DNA from: Candidatus Poribacteria bacterium
GTDB lineage: Bacteria > Poribacteria > WGA-4E > WGA-3G
Assembly: GCA_022827885.1 (NCBI GenBank)
Contig: JAJEIP010000016.1
Span: forward strand, 1-59,847
Direction: 5' to 3'
Length of the DNA: 59,847 nt
Every line of letters starts with the position of its first letter. Position 1 is the stretch's first letter. Made by a program: the position numbers and the translations under genes. The notes under the pieces were generated by a model. The model made no database searches and was not told where the DNA came from. It worked only from the letters and a program-made list of their open reading frames with translations. This document shows, piece by piece, positions 22,946-31,026 of the stretch.

Positions 22946-24751
22946 TTAAATAGATTTTGCCTTAAACCTTGCACGTGATGTTGGAATGCCCAATTCATCA
23001 CGATATTTCTGAACGGTTCGCCTTGCGAGCAAGATACCTTTCGCCTTCAGGGCATTACTAATTGCTTGATCGCTGAGCGGTTTCGAGGCGACTTCGGCAT
23101 TAACCATCTCTTGAATGAGATTTTTCACCTGTTTGGCAGAAACTGCGTCTCCCTGTGTGGTCGCTAATTCATTACTGAAGAAGAACCGAAGGGGATACAT
23201 ACCGTGTTGAGTTTGGACATATTTATTGCTCGTGACTCGGCTGACGGTTGATTCGTGAATTCCTATTTTTTCAGCGATTGTTCTCAAGGTAAGAGGTTTA
23301 ATACTTTTGACGCCTTGTGTTAGAAATTCCGTTTGCACTTCAAAAATTGCTTCGGTGACCCGAGCGATCGTGCTCCCGCGTTGGGCGAGACTGCTGAGTA
23401 AATTTGTCGCATCACGATACCGTTTCTCTATCCACTCTTTTGCTTCAGCATCCAAGGTATCTGGCCGATTGCGCATCAGATTTACATAGTAAGGATTCAT
23501 CTGTAAGCGCGGTATGTGGTTGTCCACAGAGATCGCTTGATACTTTCCATTAAGGTATTGTATCTCCACGTCGGGTGTGATGATTTCTGTTGTGGAGGAT
23601 TTTTTGAGCGATCGAGTCGTCGGATCTGTGAAATAGCGACCGGGGTGCGGTGATAGCCTTCCGATCCACTTCGCAGCTGCATCTATCGCTGTGATGTCCA
23701 CTTTCAGGGCATCCGCGATGCCATCCCACTGCTGATTTAGAAAAGCATCAAAGTAATTTTTGATGATTTTGTGGGCAAGGGGCAGCGTGTAACGATGCTC
23801 AGGATCTCCATCATTCATCATATAATTGCGAATCTGTATCAGTAATGCCTCTCTTATATCTCGATGTGCTATCCCAATGGGTTCAAAATTATCTTGTATT
23901 TTACGGAGTACATTTTCAACGAGTGATGTATCACAACCAACAGTTTCAGCAATATCATCCAACGTGAGTTGGTAAAAGATAAGTGCCGGTTTACAACTGT
24001 CTGGCGGACATTCATATAGAATAGTATATGTTTTTTTGTTGTCTTTGTCGTTAATTTTCCATGCCCGATGTGCAGGCATGCCCCGATTTTCTGTGGAAAG
24101 GCACATTGTATCTTTCACAGCGATTGTAGCAGTTTTTGAAAATTGAAGATCAGGGTCGCCCGTCGCTGCTGATAATTTTTTTTCAATAAAAATGTGCAGT
24201 TCCGTTGAAAGCACCTCTTCATTGAGTTGGGGCAGGAATTCACAGGGAACCTGAAACAACTTGAGCTCCAATTGTCCATCATCGTTGAGATTTCCGAGAA
24301 TTTGCACTGCGATGGCATGTTCTGTTTCTGAGGTTATAACCTCCGGTAGTGCGAGGTCCAATTGCTCGTCCAGATATTCGTGGAGCGACCCTTCATGCGC
24401 CAGGTCTGGTTGTAGCTCATCAGTGTCCGAGTATCTGGAATTTATCCGTTCGCTAACGGAGACACGGTCCTCAAAGGCTGTTTCCCAATCAATATCAACG
24501 GTACTATCTTCGCGATCAAGATTCTCTTCTGATTCATTCCATTCGGCGTCTGGATCCGATTCTTCGGTAGGGAGTGCTATCTCGTCGTCTTCCTCGAGTT
24601 CTAAGAAAGGGTTCTGTTCGAGTTCTTGGCTGATGAATTGCGTCAATTCCTGCAGCGGCATATTTAGTACTTTAAGTGCCTGTTGTAACCTCGGTGTAAT
24701 GGACGTTTTCTGCGTTAATTGGGGTGCTTGGGTAAGTTGCGCTTTGTACAT
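22946..24751 (-). CDS. rpoN: RNA polymerase sigma-54 factor with an unusual internal insertion
   Basis: 601 residues against about 480 in E. coli. Region I (QLTQKTSITPRLQQALKVLN, Gln/Leu-rich) and an acidic region II (about 52-115) are present, then the core-binding domain, the HTH (IGIHESTVSRVTSNKYVQT) and the RpoN box ARRTVQKYRDELGIPTS. About 95 extra residues (roughly 164-261) sit in the core-binding domain between DDGQLEL and LTLDDIAETVGCD, adjacent in E. coli. The insert holds several cysteines (C170, C217, C248, C253). It directs transcription from -24/-12 promoters with an activator such as the one at 54657. Confidence 0.95.
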   Translation of the reverse strand: MYKAQLTQAPQLTQKTSITPRLQQALKVLNMPLQELTQFISQELEQNPFLELEEDDEIALPTEESDPDAEWNESEENLDREDSTVDIDWETAFEDRVSVSERINSRYSDTDELQPDLAHEGSLHEYLDEQLDLALPEVITSETEHAIAVQILGNLNDDGQLELKLFQVPCEFLPQLNEEVLSTELHIFIEKKLSAATGDPDLQFSKTATIAVKDTMCLSTENRGMPAHRAWKINDKDNKKTYTILYECPPDSCKPALIFYQLTLDDIAETVGCDTSLVENVLRKIQDNFEPIGIAHRDIREALLIQIRNYMMNDGDPEHRYTLPLAHKIIKNYFDAFLNQQWDGIADALKVDITAIDAAAKWIGRLSPHPGRYFTDPTTRSLKKSSTTEIITPDVEIQYLNGKYQAISVDNHIPRLQMNPYYVNLMRNRPDTLDAEAKEWIEKRYRDATNLLSSLAQRGSTIARVTEAIFEVQTEFLTQGVKSIKPLTLRTIAEKIGIHESTVSRVTSNKYVQTQHGMYPLRFFFSNELATTQGDAVSAKQVKNLIQEMVNAEVASKPLSDQAISNALKAKGILLARRTVQKYRDELGIPTSRARFKAKSI

Positions 24752-24948
24752 TTCATTATTAGTTATCGGGTTTAATGGTTATCGGTCTTCAGTCTTCGGT
24801 TTTCAGTTAAGAGGTGTTCGTTTAACAAAGGTTTCCTCTTGTCCGACAACCGACAACTGACAACTGACAACCATTCCTCCGAAAACTATTCCTCCGACAA
24901 CCGAAAGGATTTTTTGAAAAAAAAATCCGAACCAAAAACCGACAACCC
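24752..24948. repeat. Gap of TTATCGGT / GACAACTGACAAC short repeats
   Basis: Between lptB and rpoN the sequence is mostly short repeats of the octamer type GTTATCGG, CTTCGGTTTTCAGTT and CGACAACTGACAACTGACAA, plus ATTCCTCCGA twice. The same tract type occurs elsewhere in this window. No gene is seen. Confidence 0.6.
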
Positions 24949-25686
24949 TTAAATCCGATAGGAGAAATTGTGTCCAAAATAGAGGTCTCTTGCAGTTTCG
25001 CTATTAATGAGTTCCGTGGGCGTTCCGGCGAGTGTAATTTTTCCATCAACAATAATGTAGGCCCTGTCAACAATATCCAGTGTTTCAGCGGCATTATGGT
25101 CGGTAATGAGCACCCCTAAATTGCGGTCGCGCAAGTGACTGATGAGTTGCTTGATGTCCGCAACAGCGATCGGATCTATTCCCGAGAGCGGTTCATCAAG
25201 CAGAATGAAATCAGGTTGTGCGGCAAGGGCGCGTGCTATTTCTGCCCGGCGACACTCACCCCCTGAGAGTGTATATGCCTTGCGTGGTAACAGATTTGAA
25301 ATGCCGAGTTCGTCCGTCAATTCCCGGATACGCGGTTCGCGTTCTGATTTTGGCACGCCTTGGACCTCAAGGATTGCCTCAACATTCTGTTGAACTGTGA
25401 GTTTACGAAAGATCGATGTTTCTTGTGCGAGGTAGCCGATACCGAGCCTTGCGCGTTTATACATTGGGTAGAAGGTAATGTCCTTATCAGCGTAGGTAAT
25501 TCTACCTGCATTGGGACGAATCAATCCGACCATCATATAAAAGGTCGTTGATTTTCCGGCACCGTTGGGACCGAGCAGCCCGACAATTTCGCCTTGCTGG
25601 ACCGAGAGGCTCACCTCGTTAACGACTATAGGACCCCGCCGCGTATAACGTTTTATGAGTCTGTGTGCTTGTAGTTCTGTTGCCAT
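24949..25686 (-). CDS. lptB: LPS export ABC transporter ATPase LptB
   Basis: 245 residues. Walker A GLLGPNGAGKST, the LptB-type signature LSGGECRRAEIARALA (E. coli LSGGERRRVEIARAL) and Walker B FILLDEPLSGIDP, then the switch ITDHN. It powers LPS extraction from the inner membrane with LptFG. It follows lptA and precedes rpoN, the classical order. Confidence 0.96.
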   Translation of the reverse strand: MATELQAHRLIKRYTRRGPIVVNEVSLSVQQGEIVGLLGPNGAGKSTTFYMMVGLIRPNAGRITYADKDITFYPMYKRARLGIGYLAQETSIFRKLTVQQNVEAILEVQGVPKSEREPRIRELTDELGISNLLPRKAYTLSGGECRRAEIARALAAQPDFILLDEPLSGIDPIAVADIKQLISHLRDRNLGVLITDHNAAETLDIVDRAYIIVDGKITLAGTPTELINSETARDLYFGHNFSYRI

Positions 25687-25726
25687 TTTTTAATTATCCC
25701 TTTGGATACGTCCCTATATCTTTCCA

Positions 25727-26647
25727 TCAGAGGTCTTCCGTCTCAGCGTCTGTATTTGTGTCATCGGAGTTTTCTGGGTCTGTATCAGTATCCTCCTTCG
25801 GATCCGTCCCTTCAGAACTTCCAGTATCTGTATCAGGCTTCTCTTCTGGATCCCCCTCAGCAGTATCAGCGTCAGTATCTGTTTCTTCTTGCGTCGGATC
25901 TTCCGTCTCCTCAGGCGGAGCTGCGGACGTATCTTCTTCATCCGTGTCTGTGCCACCTTCGGTGTTTTCATCTGCCTCTGGCTCTACGGGTGCTGCCTGT
26001 GTCACGGTAACCTTAAACTTAACGTCCCCCTCAGCGGTCTGTTTTCCGGTCACCCGATTGAAAGTGAAGTACTTGGTTTCAAGCCGATCCTTATTTTGTA
26101 AGACGACGACGTTCTCCTGAAGAATAATAGTACTTGTGAGATTGTCCATGATCGCATGGTCACAGGTCGCAAAAATATCTTGGTCTCGGATTTCTACATT
26201 GCCCTCGGCGACAATTTCTTTTGTTGCGCCCGTCTCTAAGTCGCGCTTGAGGGTGATTTTATCGGCGTTGAGAAACCCGATTTCGATGCCTTGCTCATCC
26301 CGTCGGACTGTCTTCGCTTCGTCAATAAGAATCGTTATGCCTTCCTGCTCATAACTCTCCATCCTTTTCGATGTCCCGGTGATTATTTCTTTCGTCTCTG
26401 CTGGTGTCGCCGCCGTATCTTCAGCGGTGCTATCCTGTTCTACAGTGCCCTCTGTCGTTTGAATTTCCGCAGTGTTGGTGGGTGACGGCTGTCTTTCTGT
26501 TTCTGTCTCTTCCGCCTCGATCGGCAGTGCGATAAGACAGACAAAAAGCGTTAGAAAACTCACGCACACACAAAAATTGCAAAATTTGCGAAACTGGAAT
26601 CTGTGTTTGTAACTACTCTGGTTCAATTGGGGTTTGATGGTATTCAT
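25727..26647 (-). CDS. lptA: LptA/OstA-like periplasmic LPS transport protein with a long acidic tail
   Basis: About 306 residues. A signal segment (FCVCVSFLTLFVCLIALPIEA) ends near residue 43. Residues about 85-210 fit the OstA/LptA beta-jellyroll, with ITILIDEAKTVRRDEQGIEI, GATKEIVAEGNVEIRDQDIF and ITGKQTAEGDVKFKVT-like repeats. The last 90 or so residues are almost only Asp, Glu, Thr, Pro and Gly, not part of normal LptA (about 185 residues in E. coli). I chose the ATG that overlaps the end of lptC by 35 bases; an earlier ATG at 26677 is possible. It would bridge LPS between the membranes. Confidence 0.85.
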   Translation of the reverse strand: MNTIKPQLNQSSYKHRFQFRKFCNFCVCVSFLTLFVCLIALPIEAEETETERQPSPTNTAEIQTTEGTVEQDSTAEDTAATPAETKEIITGTSKRMESYEQEGITILIDEAKTVRRDEQGIEIGFLNADKITLKRDLETGATKEIVAEGNVEIRDQDIFATCDHAIMDNLTSTIILQENVVVLQNKDRLETKYFTFNRVTGKQTAEGDVKFKVTVTQAAPVEPEADENTEGGTDTDEEDTSAAPPEETEDPTQEETDTDADTAEGDPEEKPDTDTGSSEGTDPKEDTDTDPENSDDTNTDAETEDL

Positions 26648-27308
26648 GTGCTTTCTCATCTTTTGGGTGAAGTTCAAATTGATTGTTTTTCATTTTTACG
26701 GTTCTGAGCGTCGGATCTGCGTACATCTCTGTTCCGATCCATGTGGAATCTCCACGGACAAGCGTGACTTCTTCGGGCCCATACAACTTGCCCGCAAGGT
26801 TTTGCCAATGGAGAACCTCGCTATATAAAGTGCCGTCCTCGCTAACACCGACGACATCTCCTGTGAAATGGAGATTATTTTTCTGGCTTCCGGTGAGGAA
26901 CTGTTTACCCTTCCGACTCTTCACGGTCATAGAAACAACACCCTCTTCAAAAATCTGAACGGTCGGATTTTGCACTTCAATGTAACTTCCGTGAAACGTT
27001 GAGGTATCCCCGACAAGCGTCCATTTGATGACCCCTGCTTCGGTGTGTTGTGTAGAAAACCCATCCACTTTCTGGGTCGGGGTGGCTGCTCCGAGTTCAT
27101 CAGTAGCACCGACGGGTGTCTCTGTATTTCTACAACAAATTACGCAGAATATCAGACAGAGATACAACGGTGTGAGGATCTGGACGGGTTGGTTAACCCA
27201 ACCCCTACGGTTGTGTTTTCCACCGACGATGCATCCAAATCCACTGCGTGGGGTATCGTCGGATGTAGGATTCAATGATTTTTGTGAATTTCTGCGTGTT
27301 AGCAACAA
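26613..27308 (-). CDS. lptC: LptC-like LPS export protein
   Basis: Up to 231 residues. A hydrophobic segment ILTPLYLCLIFCVICC precedes an LptC/OstA-like domain (GVIKWTLVGDTSTFHGSYIE, VQIFEEGVVSMTVKSRKG, LHFTGDVVGVSEDGTLYSE, WIGTEMYADPTLRTVKM). LptC anchors the bridge to the inner membrane. The start is uncertain: the best Shine-Dalgarno (GAGAAAG) precedes TTG at 27308, overlapping lpxL by 104 bases, and TTG at 27167 would begin inside the hydrophobic segment. A palindromic repeat (27185-27210) encodes part of the lead region. Confidence 0.75.
   Translation of the reverse strand: MLLTRRNSQKSLNPTSDDTPRSGFGCIVGGKHNRRGWVNQPVQILTPLYLCLIFCVICCRNTETPVGATDELGAATPTQKVDGFSTQHTEAGVIKWTLVGDTSTFHGSYIEVQNPTVQIFEEGVVSMTVKSRKGKQFLTGSQKNNLHFTGDVVGVSEDGTLYSEVLHWQNLAGKLYGPEEVTLVRGDSTWIGTEMYADPTLRTVKMKNNQFELHPKDEKAHEYHQTPIEPE
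27185..27210. repeat. 26-base palindromic repeat at the lpxL/lptC junction
   Basis: CGGGTTGGTTAACCCAACCC followed by CTACGG. The same 26-base unit, with paired base changes that keep the stem, lies inside the sigma-54 activator gene at 55865-55890. Here it supplies the TAG stop of lpxL and some N-terminal codons of lptC. Confidence 0.7.
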
Positions 27309-28077
27309 GGTCTTTCTCTTTCATAGATGTCCGTTTCAACGCTAAGGGTGGTTCGATAATAGCGTGGTGTGAACCGTCGGGTTGCCGGACAATGAACGTT
27401 GGCAGTATCGCTGCCCCTGTTTTGCGGGCAATCGCCACTGGACTGTAGGGTGTATAGGCACGTCTACCGAAAAAATCGACAAAAACGCCACTCACGGCTG
27501 TATCTACATCGGCAACAATACCGAGGAGTTCATTCCGTTTGAGGCATCGAAGGGCGTGGCGCACGCCTGTATCTCTGTCAATCGTCCTATACCCACTTTT
27601 CTCTCGGTAGCTGGAGACTAATGCGTTTAAACGAGCGGAACGCAATTCCCGGACAATCGGCGTAAGGGGTGCAACTGTCGCAGAAATGCTCGCAGCGAGA
27701 AGTTCCCAATTTCCAAAATGCCCGGTTAGAATGATTGCCCCTTTGCCACGCGCAAGGGCTTGCTGCACATGCTCGACGCCTTCAAAAGTGACATATTGTT
27801 GAATCTGGTGCTTATCCAAGCGTGGGAGCTGCATGAACTCCACGACAGTTTTGCCTAAATTTTCAAAACACTGTTTCGCCACCGCTTTGACTCGGCGTTC
27901 ATCAGGAAACGTCAAACAGTCGCGTAAGTGTTCACATGCCAATTCCCGCTGCTGTGGTGCCAGATAGTATACGAGGGCACCCAACCATCTACCGATAACC
28001 AATGTCACCGAGCGTGGCAGCCGAGATACACAGAATCCGATTGATTTGGCAGCAAACAGATAGCACCAGTCTTTCAT
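27205..28077 (-). CDS. Lipid A biosynthesis acyltransferase, LpxL/HtrB family
   Basis: 290 residues. The acyltransferase motif is LTGHFGNWELLAASI (H-x4-E), preceded by the GVEHVQQALARGKGAIIL strand and followed by RELRSARLNALVSSYRE. An N-terminal hydrophobic stretch places it at the inner membrane. It transfers secondary acyl chains to lipid A. It is the gene before lptC, in keeping with an LPS locus. The last codons and the stop come from the palindromic repeat at 27185-27210. The exact acyl specificity cannot be judged. Confidence 0.9.
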   Translation of the reverse strand: MKDWCYLFAAKSIGFCVSRLPRSVTLVIGRWLGALVYYLAPQQRELACEHLRDCLTFPDERRVKAVAKQCFENLGKTVVEFMQLPRLDKHQIQQYVTFEGVEHVQQALARGKGAIILTGHFGNWELLAASISATVAPLTPIVRELRSARLNALVSSYREKSGYRTIDRDTGVRHALRCLKRNELLGIVADVDTAVSGVFVDFFGRRAYTPYSPVAIARKTGAAILPTFIVRQPDGSHHAIIEPPLALKRTSMKEKDLVANTQKFTKIIESYIRRYPTQWIWMHRRWKTQP

Positions 28078-28085
28078 TTAACGTA

Positions 28086-28766
28086 TTAGTTTTCGTCCAT
28101 ATCGTCTTCATCCGCCATGTTATTGTCCCCGGTATTCCCTTGTCGGGCTTGTAAAGCCTCAAGACGGGCCCTGCCGAGTTCCATGAGGATTTCGGTCACA
28201 AAAACACTATCGTGCGTGGCTTTGGCGTGACACCCGTGGCATCCTGTGCTTCCTTTCTCGGTTCCATCGCCGGCTTTTGCGAGGAAACTATCTGTTTCAG
28301 ACTCACGCTGATATTGCACGTATTGCCACCCATTGTGATCGGTATACTTCACATCTTCCGTTTTCTGCATCACAGCGACGCGCCAGACGAATGTGTTGGT
28401 GTCGTCCATAATTTCCTTGACGAGCGCCATCCCAGCGGGAAAGACTACGGGCATTCCAGCATCTACAGCGGCAGGAATGGCATAAAAGAATGTATGGTCA
28501 ATACCATCGATATAAACAGTGCGGTCCCCCAGCCCGTGTGCGCTTCCGCTATCTTTTGCCTCCGTAAACGTCGCAGGCGGGGCAGGTAGCGGTTGGGCAT
28601 ACTGCCATGACTTATAGGTTTTTAAGATATTGTCCATAGCATGCGCGGGCGGCAGGACTTCTTCAACCGACTGTGTAGGCATTACTATTTTCTGTACCCG
28701 ATCACAAGACGTGAAAACCGCACACGCTATTAACATAAGGATGATACCTATTTGCAACCTTAACAT
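28086..28766 (-). CDS. Cytochrome P460-domain lipoprotein
   Basis: About 226 residues. A lipobox signal (LMLIACAVFTSC) puts it at a membrane, probably in the periplasm. The P460-like fold shows in FPAGMALVKEIMDDTNTFVWRVAVM and WQYVQYQ, with one c-type haem site, CHGCH, near residue 180. An acidic tail ends it. P460 proteins handle hydroxylamine or nitric oxide in some bacteria, and other members have no known role. GGAGG lies 8 bases before the second ATG, which decides the start. Its stop is 8 bases before lpxL, so it heads the LPS block. Confidence 0.8.
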   Translation of the reverse strand: MLRLQIGIILMLIACAVFTSCDRVQKIVMPTQSVEEVLPPAHAMDNILKTYKSWQYAQPLPAPPATFTEAKDSGSAHGLGDRTVYIDGIDHTFFYAIPAAVDAGMPVVFPAGMALVKEIMDDTNTFVWRVAVMQKTEDVKYTDHNGWQYVQYQRESETDSFLAKAGDGTEKGSTGCHGCHAKATHDSVFVTEILMELGRARLEALQARQGNTGDNNMADEDDMDEN

Positions 28767-29014
28767 GTAAAAATCCTCCTGCAATAATGTTCGTAATTCT
28801 ATTGATCCATCCCTAAAAAATTGTCAAAGTTTAGTAATATTTATAGTATACCCAATTTTCCGTGAAATTACAAAGAAAAATATAGAGCACATACGAATCC
28901 TGCAGCGTGTGGAGCAGAATTTGTTACTCTGTTGCACTGCGGATAATTTTTCTTTGCTTTAATGCCGTTGCTTTTCAGCTGCGTTTGTGGTAAGGTATAG
29001 GGTAGGAATTCTCC

Positions 29015-30319
29015 ATGCATACCCCTCAAGAGATCAATAAGCAGATCTATCGACTCGCGCTCCCGAATATCATTAGCAATTTTTCCATCCCTCTTTTGGG
29101 AGCGGTGGACACTGCTTTAATGGGGCGGTTAGAATCCGAGCATTACCTCGGTGCGGTCGGCATCGGTGGCGTTATCTTCAGTTTTATCTATTGGGGATTT
29201 GGGTTTCTCCGAATGGCAACGACAGGACTGACGGCACAAGCCTTCGGGGAAAACGATCTCCGAGAATGTGGACGTTTGCTGCTCAGAGCGATATGCATCG
29301 GCATCACGTCAAGCCTATTACTCCTTATCTTCCAGTGGCAGCTAATTGATCTCAGTTTTCGCCTCATTGATGCGAGCCCCGATGTGGAACATCTCGCCCG
29401 TATCTATTTCCATATCCGTATCTATGCTGCGCCTGCAACATTGTGTCTGCACGCCTTTCACGGTGTATTTTTGGGGTTACAGAATGCCCGCTACCCACTA
29501 TTACTGACCATTGTGGTGAACCTCGCCAATATCGTCTTAAATCTGGTATTTGTGAGGCTACTCGACATGAAGGTAGACGGAATCGCTTTAGCGACTGTCA
29601 TTGCGCAGTATATCGGATTATTTGTAGCAGTTCTACTCTTTTCGAGATATTATCGCGGTATTTTGCCAAAATGGAATTTACGAGAAATCTTAGCATTTTC
29701 CACACTCAAGCGGTTCCTCAGTATCAGTGGTGACATCTTCATCAGGACGTGTTGTCTGGTATTCAGTCATGCCTATTTCACGGCAAAATCCGCAGCCTTG
29801 AGTGATACCTTCTTGGCAATTAACACGATCCTGTTGCAGTATATCAATCTATTGTCCTACGCGATCGACGGTTTCGCTTTTGCAGCAGAGAGTCTGGTCG
29901 GCAAATACAAAGGTGCACAGGACCTACAAAACCTGAAACAGACGACGCGCCTCATCTTTCTCTGGGCATTTCTGTTCTCGGGTGTGATTCTGCTCATCCT
30001 TGCGTGCTTTGGGGAGCGATTGTTGTATGTTTTTACGGATCAGATGTCGCTTGTGGGACAGGCAGAAGTTTATCTGATTTGGGTCATCATCGCACCTGTG
30101 ATTAACGTTGCCGCTTACATTTGGGACGGCATCTTTCTGGGGGCAACTGCTTCGAGAGCCTTACGGAATTCCGTAATTGTGTCAACACTGCTCTATTTAA
30201 GTGCGGTCCATCTGTTGACCCCGTTTGGGAATCATGGGTTATGGGGTGCGCTTACGCTGCTTTTGGTTGCTCGGGGTGTGTCGTTGACGGTGTTGGCACC
30301 GAAGTATCTTTTCCGATAA
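29015..30319 (+). CDS. MATE-family efflux transporter (DinF-like)
   Basis: 434 residues with about 12 membrane segments in two repeated halves. The MATE start is clear: EINKQIYRLALPNIISNFSIPLLGAVDTALMGRL (in parts), then YLGAVGIGGVIFSFIYWGFGFLRMATTG and TAQAFG. The second half keeps NTILLQYINLLSYAIDGFAFAAESLVG. It exports drugs or metabolites against Na+ or H+. The spacing and sequence resemble the DinF subgroup. It stands alone, divergent from the P460 gene. Confidence 0.92.
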   Translation: MHTPQEINKQIYRLALPNIISNFSIPLLGAVDTALMGRLESEHYLGAVGIGGVIFSFIYWGFGFLRMATTGLTAQAFGENDLRECGRLLLRAICIGITSSLLLLIFQWQLIDLSFRLIDASPDVEHLARIYFHIRIYAAPATLCLHAFHGVFLGLQNARYPLLLTIVVNLANIVLNLVFVRLLDMKVDGIALATVIAQYIGLFVAVLLFSRYYRGILPKWNLREILAFSTLKRFLSISGDIFIRTCCLVFSHAYFTAKSAALSDTFLAINTILLQYINLLSYAIDGFAFAAESLVGKYKGAQDLQNLKQTTRLIFLWAFLFSGVILLILACFGERLLYVFTDQMSLVGQAEVYLIWVIIAPVINVAAYIWDGIFLGATASRALRNSVIVSTLLYLSAVHLLTPFGNHGLWGALTLLLVARGVSLTVLAPKYLFR

Positions 30320-30344
30320 AATGTTACGTTTTTATAACATTTTT
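30318..30344 (+). terminator. Probable terminator of the MATE gene
   Basis: AAAATGTTA (30318-30326) pairs with TAACATTTT (30335-30343) around an 8-base loop, overlapping the stop codon. The stem is AT-rich and ends in a short T run, so it is a weak-to-moderate terminator. Confidence 0.45.
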
Positions 30345-30775
30345 AAATCGGGATTTCTGTGGGATTTTCGGTTGGGAATCCAGTGGTGCCGTGGGGTTCT
30401 TGCATTTTTTTCGGTGGCGATTCTGTGTTGGGAAAAAAAATAATTCGGTGAAAAGTGTAACTTTTTTTGATTTTTGCGGTTCGCTGTGAAAATATTTGTC
30501 TGAAAAATGAACATCACAAGGATTAACCTCACGTCATTTTCAGTATAGTATAAGTATACCACGTTTTTGTGTGGGGGTCAAGTTTTTTAGGCACGGCGCA
30601 GCAGGGTAATTGTCTGAATCGCGGATTACACGGATTCTGCGGATTACTCGGATTTTAAGTTTTCCGTGTACCCGACACCTTTGGTGGCGTGTTGGGTTTC
30701 ACTGGATATACCTTTAATAGCAGATGTATTGATGGAATGTCGGTTTTCTATGAAATACTAAGGTAAAAAATTAAC
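30345..30775. other. Gap without a gene; short repeat tracts
   Basis: No coding region stands out on either strand. It contains a repeated CGGATTACACGGATTCTGCG type tract (about 30620-30655) and a GTGTTGGGTTTCACTGGATA segment also found near 6325, so it is repeat-derived spacer. Confidence 0.5.
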
Positions 30776-30804
30776 TTGCAGTTTTTAATTAGATATGTTA
30801 TCAT
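30776..30804 (+). promoter_or_regulatory. Probable sigma-70 promoter of the second sigma factor gene
   Basis: TTGCAG (30776-30781), a 17-base spacer and TATCAT (30799-30804). It lies about 220 bases before the start codon, so the transcript would have a long 5' leader. Confidence 0.5.
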
Positions 30805-31026
30805 AAATGAGGTAAATCAAAATTAAGGGACACCCCCTGTGAAATTCAATCGATGTGTTAGTATTAGTTCAACAAAACGATAGTTTCACAGTATCCCTAA
30901 ACTTTTGGGGTCTGGGGTCCTCAAACAGAGGGCATATCCCTGTCTATCTCCGTGAAGCTTGTGTGCGGAAACCCAGGAAAATGCCCTACTTTTCTCAGAA
31001 ATTCCTCGCTATGGAGGTAATCTCTC

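Noticed and set aside
25665-26120. A serine-rich protein on the plus strand
   Set aside because: It is the reverse-strand shadow of the acidic lptA tail, whose biased codons keep the other strand open.
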